39,177 bases of DNA from contig CACZAD010000036.1 in NCBI GenBank assembly GCA_902779055.1, positions 1-39,177 on the forward strand, read 5' to 3'. Origin of the DNA: Fibrobacter succinogenes (lineage in GTDB: Bacteria; Fibrobacterota; Fibrobacteria; Fibrobacterales; Fibrobacteraceae). A model generated the notes under the pieces. The model made no database searches. It saw nothing but the letters and a program-made list of their open reading frames with translations, and was not told the DNA's origin. A program made the translations under genes and the position numbers. Of this stretch, positions 1 through 8,758 are shown in pieces (position 1 is the first letter of the stretch; each line of letters begins with the position of its first letter).

Positions 1-153
1 GGCCTTGAACTGGTTCATGCCCGCGTTCGTGAACATGAGCGTCGGGTCGTCATGCGGAACCACCGGCGAAGAACGCACAAAGAGGTGGCCCTTGGATTCG
101 AAGAACTTGATAAAGGATTCGCGCACTTGCGCAGAAGTCATTTTTTCGGACAT
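1..153 (-). CDS. alaS: Alanyl-tRNA synthetase, N-terminal fragment
   Basis: Only the first 51 codons are in the window; the rest lies beyond the left edge. The protein starts [20 protein letters not shown] and contains the class II AlaRS signature [10 protein letters not shown], which belongs to motif 1 of the aminoacylation domain that charges tRNA-Ala. The start at 153 is preceded by AAAGGA at a good distance; the ATG at 141 is a weaker alternative. Nothing in the visible part is abnormal. Identification is firm despite the short length because this N-terminal block is among the most conserved parts of AlaRS. Confidence 0.93.
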   Translation of the reverse strand, partial: MSEKMTSAQVRESFIKFFESKGHLFVRSSPVVPHDDPTLMFTNAGMNQFKA

Positions 154-480
154 AGCTATTCCTTTGATTTTTTACGGGCACAAATTTAGCAACTTTTGCG
201 TAAGGCGAGTGAAACGGGACTGTTTACAGGCCCACTTCCGAGCCTAGCAAAAGACACTCGAAGTGTGTCAAAGGCGAACGCAGCGGCAAAAGTGTGCAAA
301 GCTAGAAAGCGCAAAAACTTGTTTTTGCATTTTCTAGCTGAAGCCACGGACGTCGTAGACGTCAAAACAACTTGTTGTTTTGACATTGCTGAGCCGAGCT
401 AAATGCGCTCCGAAGGAGCGCCAAGATAGAAAAGTAGGAAGTAGGAAGGATTTTGAGTTTAGAAAAGGCATATAAAAAAG
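154..480. repeat. Gene-free stretch with a cluster of near-perfect hairpins
   Basis: No convincing gene lies here. Five inverted repeats fall within 170 bases: GACAC/GTGTC (253-269); GCTAGAAA-GC-GCAAAAAC pairing with GTTTTTGC-AT-TTTCTAGC around a 2-base centre (301-338); GACGTC twice (349-363); GTCAAAACAAC/GTTGTTTTGAC around a 2-base centre (361-384); and GCGCTCC-GAA-GGAGCGC (405-421). None is followed by a clear T-run, so ordinary terminators are unlikely. The 68-residue frame across it is probably fortuitous. At 430-450 a short AGTAGGA duplication resembles one at about 7325-7340, next to another palindrome cluster. Confidence 0.6.
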
Positions 481-555
481 GTCACCCCGCAACAAGTGCG
501 GGGTGACAGAAGGAGGAACTGCGTAAGGCGATCCCGGAACGGAGTCCGGGATGAC
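481..555. repeat. REP-like palindromes (two units)
   Basis: Two extragenic palindromes sit side by side: GTCACCCCGC-N7-GCGGGGTGAC (481-507) and ATCCCGGA-N6-TCCGGGAT followed by GAC (531-555). The same GATCCCGG...CCGGGATGAC core recurs at 7359, 10416, 19607 and 20784, always between genes. They may end transcripts or be a mobile REP family; no mobilising gene is in view. Confidence 0.7.
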
Positions 556-557
556 AT

Positions 558-1043
558 TTAGTACAGTTTTTTCATGTCGGTGAGCTGGCCGTTTTTCTCG
601 TGGAAGAGCTTAAGCGAACCGCCCTGGACTTTCTGGAAAATCCTGGTGAGCTTCTCGACGGCGGCAGCCTCTTCAAAACCGACTTCGCCGTAAGCCGTCT
701 CGCCAATCACAATCCCCACGTTGATCAGGTCCGGAGACTTGCGGCGCAAATAGTTCAGGAACTCTTCGTCGCTGTTGATTTCGTCGGTAGGCGTGAGCTT
801 TTCGAACTCGGCCGGGTCACGCGTACTCGCATACAGTGGGTACATATCGTCAGCGACAATTTGTCTGGAATTCAGGTAAAAAGTATTCCCTACAAAAAGG
901 CTTATCGAATCATTGAGCACCTGGCGCACTTCGATCAGCACATCGCTTTCAACAGAAGCCTCCTGGATTTCGAGTTTAGAAGGACCGCAAGCCATAAAGG
1001 CAAGCGACACCGCGGCGAGAGCTGCCATTGCTAATTTTTTCAT
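558..1043 (-). CDS. Putative lipoprotein of unknown function
   Basis: A 161-residue protein beginning MKKLAMAALAAVSLAFMACG, a lipoprotein signal peptide with its lipidated Cys about 19 residues in (lipobox AFMAC). I chose the ATG at 1043 because GATGAGG lies just upstream; a longer frame to 1076 would place extra residues before the signal. The mature part is acidic, with no domain I recognise and no further cysteines. It is probably tethered to a membrane. It lies downstream of the GH16 gene on the same strand but beyond that gene's terminator, so it is probably transcribed alone. Confidence 0.7.
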   Translation of the reverse strand: MKKLAMAALAAVSLAFMACGPSKLEIQEASVESDVLIEVRQVLNDSISLFVGNTFYLNSRQIVADDMYPLYASTRDPAEFEKLTPTDEINSDEEFLNYLRRKSPDLINVGIVIGETAYGEVGFEEAAAVEKLTRIFQKVQGGSLKLFHEKNGQLTDMKKLY

Positions 1044-1089
1044 AGTAAACCTCATCGTTTTTAAAACAAGATACAATTATTCACTACAG

Positions 1090-1118
1090 AAAAAAAGCCC
1101 ACGGATCACTCCGTGGGC
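1090..1118 (-). terminator. Rho-independent terminator of the GH16 gene
   Basis: GCCCACGGA-TCAC-TCCGTGGGC is a perfect 9-bp stem (1097-1118). Read on the minus strand it is followed by a T-run (A-run at 1090-1096). Confidence 0.9.
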
Positions 1119-1153
1119 CTTCCTCTCTATACACCACAATTCTAGAAGTTTTT

Positions 1154-2179
1154 TTAGTTGGCTTCGTAGTCCAAGATGAGGCGGCAAACACCGTTTTCGA
1201 CGATGACGTTGTTAGAACGGAGCATCACGCGCTCCATTTCCCAGTCACCTCTTGCCCAGTGCTGCGGGTCAACATCTTCGCCATCGAAATCATCTTGCCA
1301 AGACAGCGTGAAGCCCTTGGTAGCTTCATCGTAAGAGTACACACGGACGTAGTCAATCTGCTGTTCAACCGGGAGGCCAATACCATCAGCCCACTTGCCC
1401 GTCCAAGCAACGCTCTTGGAAGCCCAAAGGTTAAAGCGGATTGACTGATTTTCAGTCAAGAAAGCCACCTGATCAGCATCGGCGTGGGAACCACGGCTCA
1501 TACCAAGCGTATCGCGGCGGACTTCGACGCTGTCGATTTCCCAGGACACGTATTCCGGAGTCCAGACGATAGCGTAAAGGTGGAAATCCTGCGTAGCATC
1601 AAAACCAAAGTCGTGAAGCGGCTTGCTTTCAGAAGAAGTATTCTTGCTGATGGAGGGGTCGCCTTCGCGGGTAATGATGTTAGACTGCCAAGAAGAAGGT
1701 GCCTTACCGAGAACTTCGATATCGATTTCGTTCCACGGCTGGTTTTCCTTTTCCCAAGAGTTATCATAGTAAAGGAACATGGAGCTCACGGAACCCGAGA
1801 TTGCAGCCATCTTCATGCGGGCTTCAAAGCGACCATACTTGAACTGGTCCAAACCAGTGAGTTCTGCGCCATAGAAAGTATAGGCCTTATTCGGATCGAG
1901 TTCGGTCAAAGTCGGAACGGCATAAGTGAACTGAGATGCGGCAGAACCAGCAACAGAGCTAGAGGACTGTTCGACCGGAGCCACGATAGCAGAACTCGAA
2001 GAAAGGTCCACCGGAGCAATCACGGCATCAGAACTAGACTGATCGACCGGAGCAACCGTTGCTTCGGAGCTAGAAGATGCTGCACCCGTCTGCGGGGCGA
2101 TAGCATTCATTTCGTTTTCGGAAGTGGAGCATGCAGCAATGAAAGCTACAGTGACCAACGGGAGAATAATCTTTTTCAT
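1154..2179 (-). CDS. Circularly permuted GH16 beta-glucanase, lipoprotein
   Basis: A 341-residue lipoprotein (lipobox FIAAC, Cys17) predicted to cleave mixed-linkage or beta-1,3-glucans at the cell surface. A Ser-rich linker (about 33-82) repeats APV(D/E)xSSSS-type units. The catalytic domain follows, with the GH16 motif EIDIE at 151-155 (nucleophile Glu151, acid/base Glu155) inside WNEIDIEVLG. The strand that opens ordinary GH16 enzymes (FTLSWQDDFDG) lies at the C-terminus, about 289-341. That permutation is known from the F. succinogenes lichenase, and blocks such as FEARMKMAA, SSMFLY and SNIIT match it. The start has GAGG upstream. It is monocistronic, with its own terminator at 1097. Exact substrate cannot be read from sequence. 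Confidence 0.92.
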   Translation of the reverse strand: MKKIILPLVTVAFIAACSTSENEMNAIAPQTGAASSSSEATVAPVDQSSSDAVIAPVDLSSSSAIVAPVEQSSSSVAGSAASQFTYAVPTLTELDPNKAYTFYGAELTGLDQFKYGRFEARMKMAAISGSVSSMFLYYDNSWEKENQPWNEIDIEVLGKAPSSWQSNIITREGDPSISKNTSSESKPLHDFGFDATQDFHLYAIVWTPEYVSWEIDSVEVRRDTLGMSRGSHADADQVAFLTENQSIRFNLWASKSVAWTGKWADGIGLPVEQQIDYVRVYSYDEATKGFTLSWQDDFDGEDVDPQHWARGDWEMERVMLRSNNVIVENGVCRLILDYEAN

Positions 2180-2215
2180 AATGACCTCATTTTTCTTGTT
2201 TATAAGATAGCTTAA

Positions 2216-2543
2216 ATTTTGAACAAAACACGTCTAGTGAAAGGAATTTTAAAATCATCTGTATCAACCGTATTTTACACTTTTTGGCACCCCTTTTACA
2301 TAAAAAAGGACATTTTTCACTTTTTGACCAGATAATATTTCCGTAAGCTTTTTGAAAGGTCGCTTTGGCATCTTTTGGTGCATTTTATACCTTGCCCACC
2401 CCTTTTTTAATATGTATATTGCGTTTTACATTGAGAAAATGAAGAAAAAAATGATAAATCGAGGCAAAACCATTTTTTCAACTAGAAAAATTAAGTGATT
2501 TTTCAGTGATTACAAATGATTTTGCACGAGCAAAAGAGGCTAT
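2216..2543 (+). promoter_or_regulatory. pflB upstream region with sigma70-type promoter
   Basis: The 328-base gap before pflB has no gene. TTGCCC (2392-2397), a 17-base spacer and TATATT (2415-2420) make a good promoter, giving an untranslated leader of about 117 bases. Upstream, CACTTTTTGGC (about 2279) and CACTTTTTGAC (about 2317) form a spaced direct repeat that could bind a regulator. I see no FNR-type palindrome. Confidence 0.55.
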
Positions 2544-4799
2544 ATGCAGGAAGCATGGACAGGCTTTAAAGGCGGTCGCTGGCAGGAAGAAATTAACGTC
2601 CGCGACTTTATCCAGAAAAACTACACTCCCTACGACGGCGACAAGTCGTTCTTGCAGGGACCTACTGAAGCTACGAACAAACTCTGGGCAGAACTCCAGG
2701 AACTACAGAAGAGAGAAATTGCAAAGGGTGGCGTCCTCGACATGGACACAGACGTTGTCTCCACTCTCACAAGCCATCAGGCAGGCTACATTTCCGAAGA
2801 AACCAAGGATCTCGAAAAGATCGTAGGTCTCCAGACCGACAAGCCGCTCAAGCGCGCATTCATGCCGTTCGGCGGCATCAAGATGGCTGAAGAATCTTGC
2901 AAGAACTACGGTTACACGCCGAGCGAAGAACTTCACCGCATCTTTACGGAATTCCACAAGACCCACAACCAGGGCGTTTTCGACGCTTACACACCGGCAA
3001 TGCGCATGGCCCGCAAGGCCCACATCATTACGGGTCTTCCGGATACTTACGGCCGTGGCCGTATCGTCGGTGACTACCGCCGCGTTGCCCTTTACGGTAT
3101 CGACTACCTCATCGCCCAGAAGAAGGCCGACAAGGCTCTGACCGACGAAACGGATATGCGCGAACACGTGATCCGCCAGCGCGAAGAACTCGCCGAACAG
3201 ATCAAGGCCCTCGAAGGCATGAAGGTCATGGCCAAGATTTACGGCTACGACATTTCCAAGCCGGCAACAAACGCCCGCGAAGCCGTGCAGTGGCTCTACT
3301 TCGGTTACCTCGCTGCCATCAAGACGCAGAACGGTGCCGCCATGAGCGTCGGCCGCGTTTCGACCTTCCTCGACATTTACATGACCCGTGACTTGCAGAA
3401 CGGCGTCATCAACGAAACCGAAGCTCAGGAAATCATCGACCATTTCGTGATGAAGCTTCGCATGGTCAAGTTCGCCCGTATCACCAGCTATAACGAACTC
3501 TTCAGTGGTGACCCGGTGTGGGCTACGCTCGAAGTTGCTGGCCTCGGCCAGGATGGTCGCCATCAGGTGACCAAGAACGACTACCGCTTCTTGCACACGC
3601 TCGTGAATATGGGTCCGTCTCCGGAACCGAACCTCACGATTCTCTACAGCCCGCGCCTCCCGGCAAGCTTCAAGAAGTTCGCTGCAGAAATCTCCGTGAA
3701 GACCAGCGCCATCCAGTACGAAAACGATGACACGATGCGTCCGATCTGGGGCGACGACTACAGCATCTGCTGCTGCGTTTCTGCAACTCAGACCGGTAAG
3801 GAAATGCAGTTCTTCGGCGCTCGTGCAAACCTCGCCAAGACACTCCTCTACGCCATCAACGGTGGTAAGGATGAATGCCTCGTGAAGGGTACGCAGGTTG
3901 GCCCGGAATATCCGCCGATCACCAGCGAATACCTCAACTACGACGAAGTCGTCCACAAGTTTGGACTCTACATGGACTGGATCGCTCACTTGTACGTGAA
4001 CACGCTCAACTTGATCCACTACATGCACGACAAGTACTACTACGAAGCTGCCGAAATGGCCCTCATCGACACAAACGTCCGTCGTACGTTTGCTACGGGT
4101 ATCGCAGGCTTCAGCCACGTTGTCGACTCCCTTTCTGCAATCAAGTACGCCAAGGTCAAGGTCATCCGTGACCCGGCTACGGGCCTTGCCGAAGACTTCC
4201 AGATCGAAGGCGACTTCCCGCGTTATGGAAACGACGACGATCGCGCAGACAGCATCGCTGTTTGGCTCCTCAAGACGTTCATGGCCAAGATCAAGCAGAC
4301 TCCGACTTATCGTGACTCTGAACCGACCACTTCCATCCTTACCATCACGAGTAACGTTGTTTACGGTAAGGCTACGGGTGCACTCCCGGATGGCCGTAAG
4401 CAGGGCGAACCGTTCTCTCCGGGTGCAAGCCCGAGCTACGGTGCCGAAAAGAACGGCCTCTTGGCATCCCTCAACTCTGTCGCCAAGATTCCGTACGAAT
4501 ACGCTCTCGACGGTATCAGCAACACGCAGACGATCAACCCGGATGCTCTCGGTCACGACGACGAAGAACGCACCAACAAGCTCGTGCAGGTTCTCGACGG
4601 TTACTTCGGCCAGAGCAGCCACCACTTGAACGTGAACGTGTTCGGTGTCGAAAAGCTCAAGGACGCTATGGAACATCCGGAGAAGGAAGAATACCAGAAC
4701 TTCACGATCCGCGTTTCTGGCTACGCCGTGCGCTTCATCAAGCTCACTCGCGAACAGCAGCTCGACGTGATTGCCCGCCAGGCACACGGCGTTCTCTAA
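2544..4799 (+). CDS. pflB: Formate C-acetyltransferase (pyruvate formate-lyase)
   Basis: A 751-residue glycyl-radical enzyme converting pyruvate and CoA to acetyl-CoA and formate in the cytoplasm, a central step of anaerobic sugar fermentation. It aligns with E. coli PflB nearly end to end ([25 protein letters not shown]-like, [10 protein letters not shown]). The catalytic cysteine pair lies in SICCCVS; Cys410 and Cys411 match the E. coli pair and Cys409 is an extra neighbour. The radical Gly is in RVSGYAVRF near residue 726. AGAGG lies before the ATG. Its activase, pflA, is about 1.7 kb downstream but not in the same operon, since a strong terminator follows this gene. Confidence 0.98.
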   Translation: MQEAWTGFKGGRWQEEINVRDFIQKNYTPYDGDKSFLQGPTEATNKLWAELQELQKREIAKGGVLDMDTDVVSTLTSHQAGYISEETKDLEKIVGLQTDKPLKRAFMPFGGIKMAEESCKNYGYTPSEELHRIFTEFHKTHNQGVFDAYTPAMRMARKAHIITGLPDTYGRGRIVGDYRRVALYGIDYLIAQKKADKALTDETDMREHVIRQREELAEQIKALEGMKVMAKIYGYDISKPATNAREAVQWLYFGYLAAIKTQNGAAMSVGRVSTFLDIYMTRDLQNGVINETEAQEIIDHFVMKLRMVKFARITSYNELFSGDPVWATLEVAGLGQDGRHQVTKNDYRFLHTLVNMGPSPEPNLTILYSPRLPASFKKFAAEISVKTSAIQYENDDTMRPIWGDDYSICCCVSATQTGKEMQFFGARANLAKTLLYAINGGKDECLVKGTQVGPEYPPITSEYLNYDEVVHKFGLYMDWIAHLYVNTLNLIHYMHDKYYYEAAEMALIDTNVRRTFATGIAGFSHVVDSLSAIKYAKVKVIRDPATGLAEDFQIEGDFPRYGNDDDRADSIAVWLLKTFMAKIKQTPTYRDSEPTTSILTITSNVVYGKATGALPDGRKQGEPFSPGASPSYGAEKNGLLASLNSVAKIPYEYALDGISNTQTINPDALGHDDEERTNKLVQVLDGYFGQSSHHLNVNVFGVEKLKDAMEHPEKEEYQNFTIRVSGYAVRFIKLTREQQLDVIARQAHGVL

Positions 4800-4816
4800 T
4801 CGCTTGGAAAAAGCTT

Positions 4817-4846
4817 AAAAAGGTTCCCGAAAGGGAACCTTTTTTG
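4817..4846 (+). terminator. Rho-independent terminator of pflB
   Basis: AGGTTCCC-GAAA-GGGAACCT (4821-4840), extended by flanking A and T runs and ending in six Ts. It is 20 bases past the stop codon. Confidence 0.93.
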
Positions 4847-4888
4847 TTTTAGGGGTATGGCGCGTACAAGGGCAATTTCCGGCAAATT

Positions 4889-5116
4889 ATGCTACAAAAA
4901 CGAGCAAATCTCACATTTAGTAGCATATTTTTTACTTTACTCGTATTCAGAAGATTCTTTTTGAAGCTACTTTGCTCATTTTTATGCTACTAAATCAGAT
5001 TTTTCCATCAATTTGTAGCATTTGACCTGAGTTCAAAAGGGGATTAAAAGAAATTTTTAATTACTTTATTTCAACTTTATGCTACTAAACGGTAAAAACA
5101 ATCAATTTAGTAGCAT
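4889..5116. repeat. Cluster of TTTAGTAGCAT repeats in both orientations
   Basis: This gene-free stretch (4841-5186) holds four exact copies of an 11-mer, TTTAGTAGCAT at 4916-4926 and 5106-5116 and its complement at 4984-4994 and 5079-5089, plus degenerate copies at 4889-4899 and about 5011-5021. The copies at 5079 and 5106 form an 11-bp stem with a 16-base loop. The cluster lies between the 3' ends of convergent pflB and the MBL gene, so it is not an obvious operator. A GGCGC/GCGCC hairpin at 5161-5182 may end the MBL transcript. Confidence 0.75.
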
Positions 5117-5186
5117 ATTTTGCAAATTTCGCCCCTTCAAAAACGTCAAATGCAGCGAAAGGCGCAAAAATGGGAAAGCGCCGGTT

Positions 5187-5861
5187 CTACGCCACGATGT
5201 AATTTTCGTTCTTTTGGCGGCGGGCAAGCACTGATTCCAAGAACTGGATGACAGAGCTTTTATCGCGCACCAGGCCACGCTTGTGGCTCAGGCAAAAGCG
5301 CGATGCAGTAAGCGACTTGAGCATCTTGATTTGTTGTTCGAGAATCTGCACATTGTACACGTCAGGCTCTCCGTGACCGACCATCGGATAAGTCGCATCA
5401 CCCAAGAACACGAAATCATCTACGACAAGAATGAGCGAACCTTTGGCATGGCTGTTCGGAATCGGCAAAATTTCGATGTGCATACCATCATCAAAAGAAA
5501 GCGGTGAAGACACTGTAATCTTTTCGTGACCAGAAATTTCGCCAACGACTTTTGAGGCATGCGAACCAACATAAAGCGTATCAAAATCTAGTGAAACTTC
5601 GCCATTGCAATGACGCACAACATTCAACAGATGGTCGCGATGGAAATGCGAAATGACGATGTTCTTTTTGAGCGGAACCGCATCATCATTTGCGGGATTG
5701 CGCGGCAAGGCGTTGATAAAATCGACCGCCATGTCGCAGGCGCCAACATCAAAAATCCACCACGCGCTATCGCCACGCACGGTGACGACATCTGCACTCA
5801 GAGGCTCGTACGAAACCTGCAAATACTGGATTCTGTCGTTAAGCTTAACAATTCTTGGCAC
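5187..5861 (-). CDS. MBL-fold metallo-hydrolase
   Basis: A 224-residue metallo-beta-lactamase-fold protein. The metal-binding motif HFHRDH (His72, His74, Asp76, His77) is intact, with likely further ligands His138 (NSHAKG) and Asp155 (FLGDATY). No signal peptide is visible, so it is probably cytoplasmic. The substrate is unknown; the fold covers glyoxalase II, RNases, lactonases and phosphodiesterases, and the short C-terminus argues against RNase J/Z types. The start is GTG with a weak ribosome-binding site, so the true start is uncertain. It follows the lipoprotein gene at 5884 by 22 bases and may share its transcript. Confidence 0.8.
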   Translation of the reverse strand: MPRIVKLNDRIQYLQVSYEPLSADVVTVRGDSAWWIFDVGACDMAVDFINALPRNPANDDAVPLKKNIVISHFHRDHLLNVVRHCNGEVSLDFDTLYVGSHASKVVGEISGHEKITVSSPLSFDDGMHIEILPIPNSHAKGSLILVVDDFVFLGDATYPMVGHGEPDVYNVQILEQQIKMLKSLTASRFCLSHKRGLVRDKSSVIQFLESVLARRQKNENYIVA

Positions 5862-5883
5862 ACGTCAAAGATAAAAATTTTCC

Positions 5884-6366
5884 CTACTCTTTATCCTTGT
5901 AAACGATGGTGTAGACACCGTTAAATTTCAGGTATTTGACACCCATGTACTCCGCAGGGACTTTAATCCTATAATCGGCAAAACAAAGACAATTACGCAC
6001 GACACCTTGATTATGCTCTGGATAATATTCGAAATAATCTTGAACAAATAAAGTATCTTCCTGACGCTCCAACTTTACGTCAGTAACACGACCATAATCG
6101 TCACACACCGAAAACGTATTCAGCCAAAAGACAGCAGAACCGTCCTCGCCCATCACGAAATCAACGGATTCATCGCCCCATTCCGCTCTTTTTTCCAAAT
6201 GCCCTCCGCCACACGAACCCATTCCTACCTCATAATCACAAGATTTCTGAGATTCCACGTTCACGCCCGCAGAACCGGCAAGGCCATTTTCAACGCCAGA
6301 ATCATCGGAACAGGCAGACAATGCAACAAAAGCCAAAGCCGTCAAAACAAGCAATGATTTCTTCAT
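5884..6366 (-). CDS. Putative lipoprotein of unknown function
   Basis: A 160-residue protein with signal MKKSLLVLTALAFVALSAC, the lipidated Cys being in LSAC. The mature part has several cysteines (including CDYEVGMGSCGGG and NCLC) that could form disulfides in the envelope. I recognise no domain. AGGAGG lies before the start. The MBL-fold gene follows closely on the same strand. Small Cys-containing lipoproteins of this type are common in Fibrobacter, but I cannot assign a role. Confidence 0.72.
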   Translation of the reverse strand: MKKSLLVLTALAFVALSACSDDSGVENGLAGSAGVNVESQKSCDYEVGMGSCGGGHLEKRAEWGDESVDFVMGEDGSAVFWLNTFSVCDDYGRVTDVKLERQEDTLFVQDYFEYYPEHNQGVVRNCLCFADYRIKVPAEYMGVKYLKFNGVYTIVYKDKE

Positions 6367-6538
6367 AAAGATTTCCTCCTAAACACTCTTTTAAATATAG
6401 ACGAACTCGTTATCAAAAGATGTATAGTTTTCAATCAATATCGCGTATTGATGAGCCATGATTAGATTTTTTTTCGAGGTTTGTATTATATAGAGAAAAA
6501 CACTTTCATACAGAGCAAGACTTTTTTATTTTTACAGC

Positions 6539-7315
6539 ATGACGCTCGGAAGAATCAACAAGCTTGAAACATTCGGCTCGGTCGATGGACCGGGAATTCG
6601 ATTTGTCGTCTTTACGCAGGGTTGCCCCATGCGCTGCAAGTTCTGCCACAACCCGGAAACCTGGGACTTTGGCACCAAAAGCGCAAACGGAACCGAGAAC
6701 GGCTCGTTCGAAATTTCGGCAGAAGACCTGCTGAAAAAAGCCCTCCGCTACAAGCCCTACTGGGGAAGCAACGGCGGCATCACCGTCAGCGGCGGCGAGC
6801 CACTGGCACAAATCGACTTCATGATCGAGTTCTTCGAAGCCGCAAAAGCTGCAGGCGTGCATACTTGCGTTGATACATGCGGAATCACGTTCCGGCGCAC
6901 CGGTGACGCGTTCGCAAAAATCGAACGCCTAATGAAAGCGACCGACCTCCTACTCGTCGACATCAAGCACATCGATGGCGAAGCCCACAAGAGCCTCACA
7001 GGACTCGGCAACGAGAACATCATCGAATTCTTCCGCTATCTGGACGAAATCAAGAAGCCCATCTGGATCCGCCATGTGCTGGTCCCGGGCATCAGCGACA
7101 ACGACGAAGCGCTCACGCGCACCCGCGATTTCATCCGCACGCTCCATAACGTCAAGCGCGTCGAAGTCCTCCCCTACCACGCATTTGCGCTAAGCAAGTA
7201 CAAGGAACTCGAAATCGACTATGCGCTCAAGGACACGCAAACGCCCACCGCAGAACGCGTCCAAAACGCCAACGAGATTCTTGAAACCGCAAAATACACC
7301 GGCTGGAAAGAATAG
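6539..7315 (+). CDS. pflA: Pyruvate formate-lyase activating enzyme (radical SAM)
   Basis: A 258-residue radical SAM enzyme that installs the glycyl radical on PflB using a [4Fe-4S] cluster and S-adenosylmethionine. The cluster motif CPMRCKFC (Cys29, Cys33, Cys36) is followed by HNPETWD. The N-terminal GRINKLETFGSVDGPGIRF and later GGITVSGGEPL match PflA of E. coli along the whole length, and there is no extra ferredoxin domain, so it is PflA-type and not a glycerol-dehydratase-type activase. The upstream region is AT-rich and the ribosome-binding site weak. Its partner is pflB at 2544. Confidence 0.95.
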   Translation: MTLGRINKLETFGSVDGPGIRFVVFTQGCPMRCKFCHNPETWDFGTKSANGTENGSFEISAEDLLKKALRYKPYWGSNGGITVSGGEPLAQIDFMIEFFEAAKAAGVHTCVDTCGITFRRTGDAFAKIERLMKATDLLLVDIKHIDGEAHKSLTGLGNENIIEFFRYLDEIKKPIWIRHVLVPGISDNDEALTRTRDFIRTLHNVKRVEVLPYHAFALSKYKELEIDYALKDTQTPTAERVQNANEILETAKYTGWKE

Positions 7316-7358
7316 CAGTAGACGGTAGAAAGTAGGAAGGAATCGTTATACGAGAAAG

Positions 7359-7408
7359 TGATCCCGGAACCCCGGAACAAGTCCGGGGCTGGCTCCGACC
7401 GGGATGAC
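7359..7408. repeat. REP-like palindrome, compound copy
   Basis: GTGATCCCGG ... CCGGGATGAC with a second CCCCGGA-N5-TCCGGGG palindrome nested inside, as if one unit had inserted into or duplicated within another. Same family as at 481, 10416, 19607 and 20784. Confidence 0.65.
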
Positions 7409-7411
7409 AGT

Positions 7412-7444
7412 AAAAAAAGGAGATGCCCGCTCGGTGGCGGGCAT
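7412..7444 (-). terminator. Probable terminator for the pilT-pilC transcript
   Basis: ATGCCCGC-TCGGTG-GCGGGCAT (7423-7444) is a perfect 8-bp stem. On the minus strand a run of seven Ts follows after 4 bases. It lies about 110 bases beyond the pilC stop. Confidence 0.65.
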
Positions 7445-7552
7445 AACAAGGTTGATTATGTAAAGGTTTAAAGGCGAGCAGGACAAGGCGCAGAGCGACG
7501 TAGCGTACACCCCGTACGTGAGGAGCTCTGCAACGCCGTAATGCGAAGCCTT

Positions 7553-8755
7553 TTAACCTTTAATTGCGTCGCCCATACTAAACATCGGCATATACATTGC
7601 GATCAAGAGACCACCGACAGCACCGCCCAAGAACACAATGATGATCGGTTCAATCATGCTCACGACGGCGTCCACGGCGGCGTCCACTTCTTCGTCGTAG
7701 AAGTCGGCGAGTTTCAAGAGCATGCCGCCCAGGTTACCGGTCTTTTCACCGACGCCAGTCATCTGGATCACCATAGGCGGGAAGATGCCCACTTCTTCCA
7801 TCGGCTCGGCAATGGACTTACCACCTGCAATACCAATCGAAATTTTAAGGATTGCCTTTTCCACAACTTTGTTGCCTGCGGTCGATGCGACGACCTTCAA
7901 GGCATCCATCACGGACACACCGGCATTCAAAAGTGTACCGAGCGTTCGGGCAAAGCCTGCCGTTGCCGATTTAATCTGTAAGTCACCTAGCTTTGGAACC
8001 TTGAGCGTAAACTTGTCCATCGCAAACTGCGCCGCAGGTATTCGCATCACCATCTTATAGGCAAAGATGATAATCACAAGTCCGATAAACAGGAACGCAC
8101 CGTTATTTCGTATAAAATCAGATATGTTCATCACCACCTGCGTCGGAGCAGGGAGTTCGGCATCAAGGGCTGCAAACTGTTCAGCGAAGGTCGGCACCAC
8201 GAACGTCATAAGGGCGATCACCACGAGAATACCCACGATGATAACCATGATCGGGTACGTCAAAGCTTTTTTCACCTTGCGTTTGAGGCGCTGGTTGTTT
8301 TCGAGTGTTTCGGCCAAACGAGCAAGAATGCCTTCGAGAATACCACCCGCTTCACCAGCGGCCACCATGTTGCAGTAAAGGGAGTCAAACACCTTCGGAT
8401 GTTGCGACAAGGCGTCGGCAAGCGAAGAACCACCGTTAATCGACTGCGTGAGCTTATGCACGACGCTCTTGAGTTCCGGGTTTTCGCACTGGGCCTCAAG
8501 AATGTTCAGGCACTGCAACATCGGAAGACCAGCCGAGCACATGGACGAGAACATACGCGTAAAACGGGTAATGTCTTCGGTCTTGATGCCGGAACCGATC
8601 TTGATCTTGATTTCAGTCGGCTTTTTCTTTAAGCTCGTAATGACCAGACGACGGCGGAGCAAGAGGGCTTCGGCCTCGGCCTTGTCCTTTGCTTCGAGGG
8701 TTCCTTCAAAGCTGTTGCCTTGCGAGTTTTGCGCCTTGTATAAAAATTCAGCCAT
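7553..8755 (-). CDS. pilC: Type IV pilus/type II secretion inner-membrane platform protein (PilC/GspF)
   Basis: A 400-residue integral membrane protein forming the platform on which pilins or pseudopilins assemble. It opens with the typical FLYKAQNSQG start and has two tandem GspF domains, about 65-190 and 270-395, each with a cytoplasmic helical bundle (RMFSSMCSAGLPMLQ, RTLGTLLNAGVSVMDAL) followed by membrane segments; the central pair is near 165-190 and 210-235 and the last near 370-390. It follows pilT by 3 bases, so the two are surely co-transcribed. The pairing with PilT favours a type IV pilus over general secretion. Confidence 0.93.
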   Translation of the reverse strand: MAEFLYKAQNSQGNSFEGTLEAKDKAEAEALLLRRRLVITSLKKKPTEIKIKIGSGIKTEDITRFTRMFSSMCSAGLPMLQCLNILEAQCENPELKSVVHKLTQSINGGSSLADALSQHPKVFDSLYCNMVAAGEAGGILEGILARLAETLENNQRLKRKVKKALTYPIMVIIVGILVVIALMTFVVPTFAEQFAALDAELPAPTQVVMNISDFIRNNGAFLFIGLVIIIFAYKMVMRIPAAQFAMDKFTLKVPKLGDLQIKSATAGFARTLGTLLNAGVSVMDALKVVASTAGNKVVEKAILKISIGIAGGKSIAEPMEEVGIFPPMVIQMTGVGEKTGNLGGMLLKLADFYDEEVDAAVDAVVSMIEPIIIVFLGGAVGGLLIAMYMPMFSMGDAIKG

Positions 8756-8758
8756 CGG

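Noticed and set aside
2703..4787. A 694-residue open frame opposite pflB
   Set aside because: It is a mirror frame caused by strong codon bias in pflB; its translation resembles no protein and it has no ribosome-binding site.
5079..5255. A 58-codon plus-strand frame starting in the TTTAGTAGCAT cluster
   Set aside because: It runs through repeats and into the opposite strand of the MBL gene, with no ribosome-binding site.
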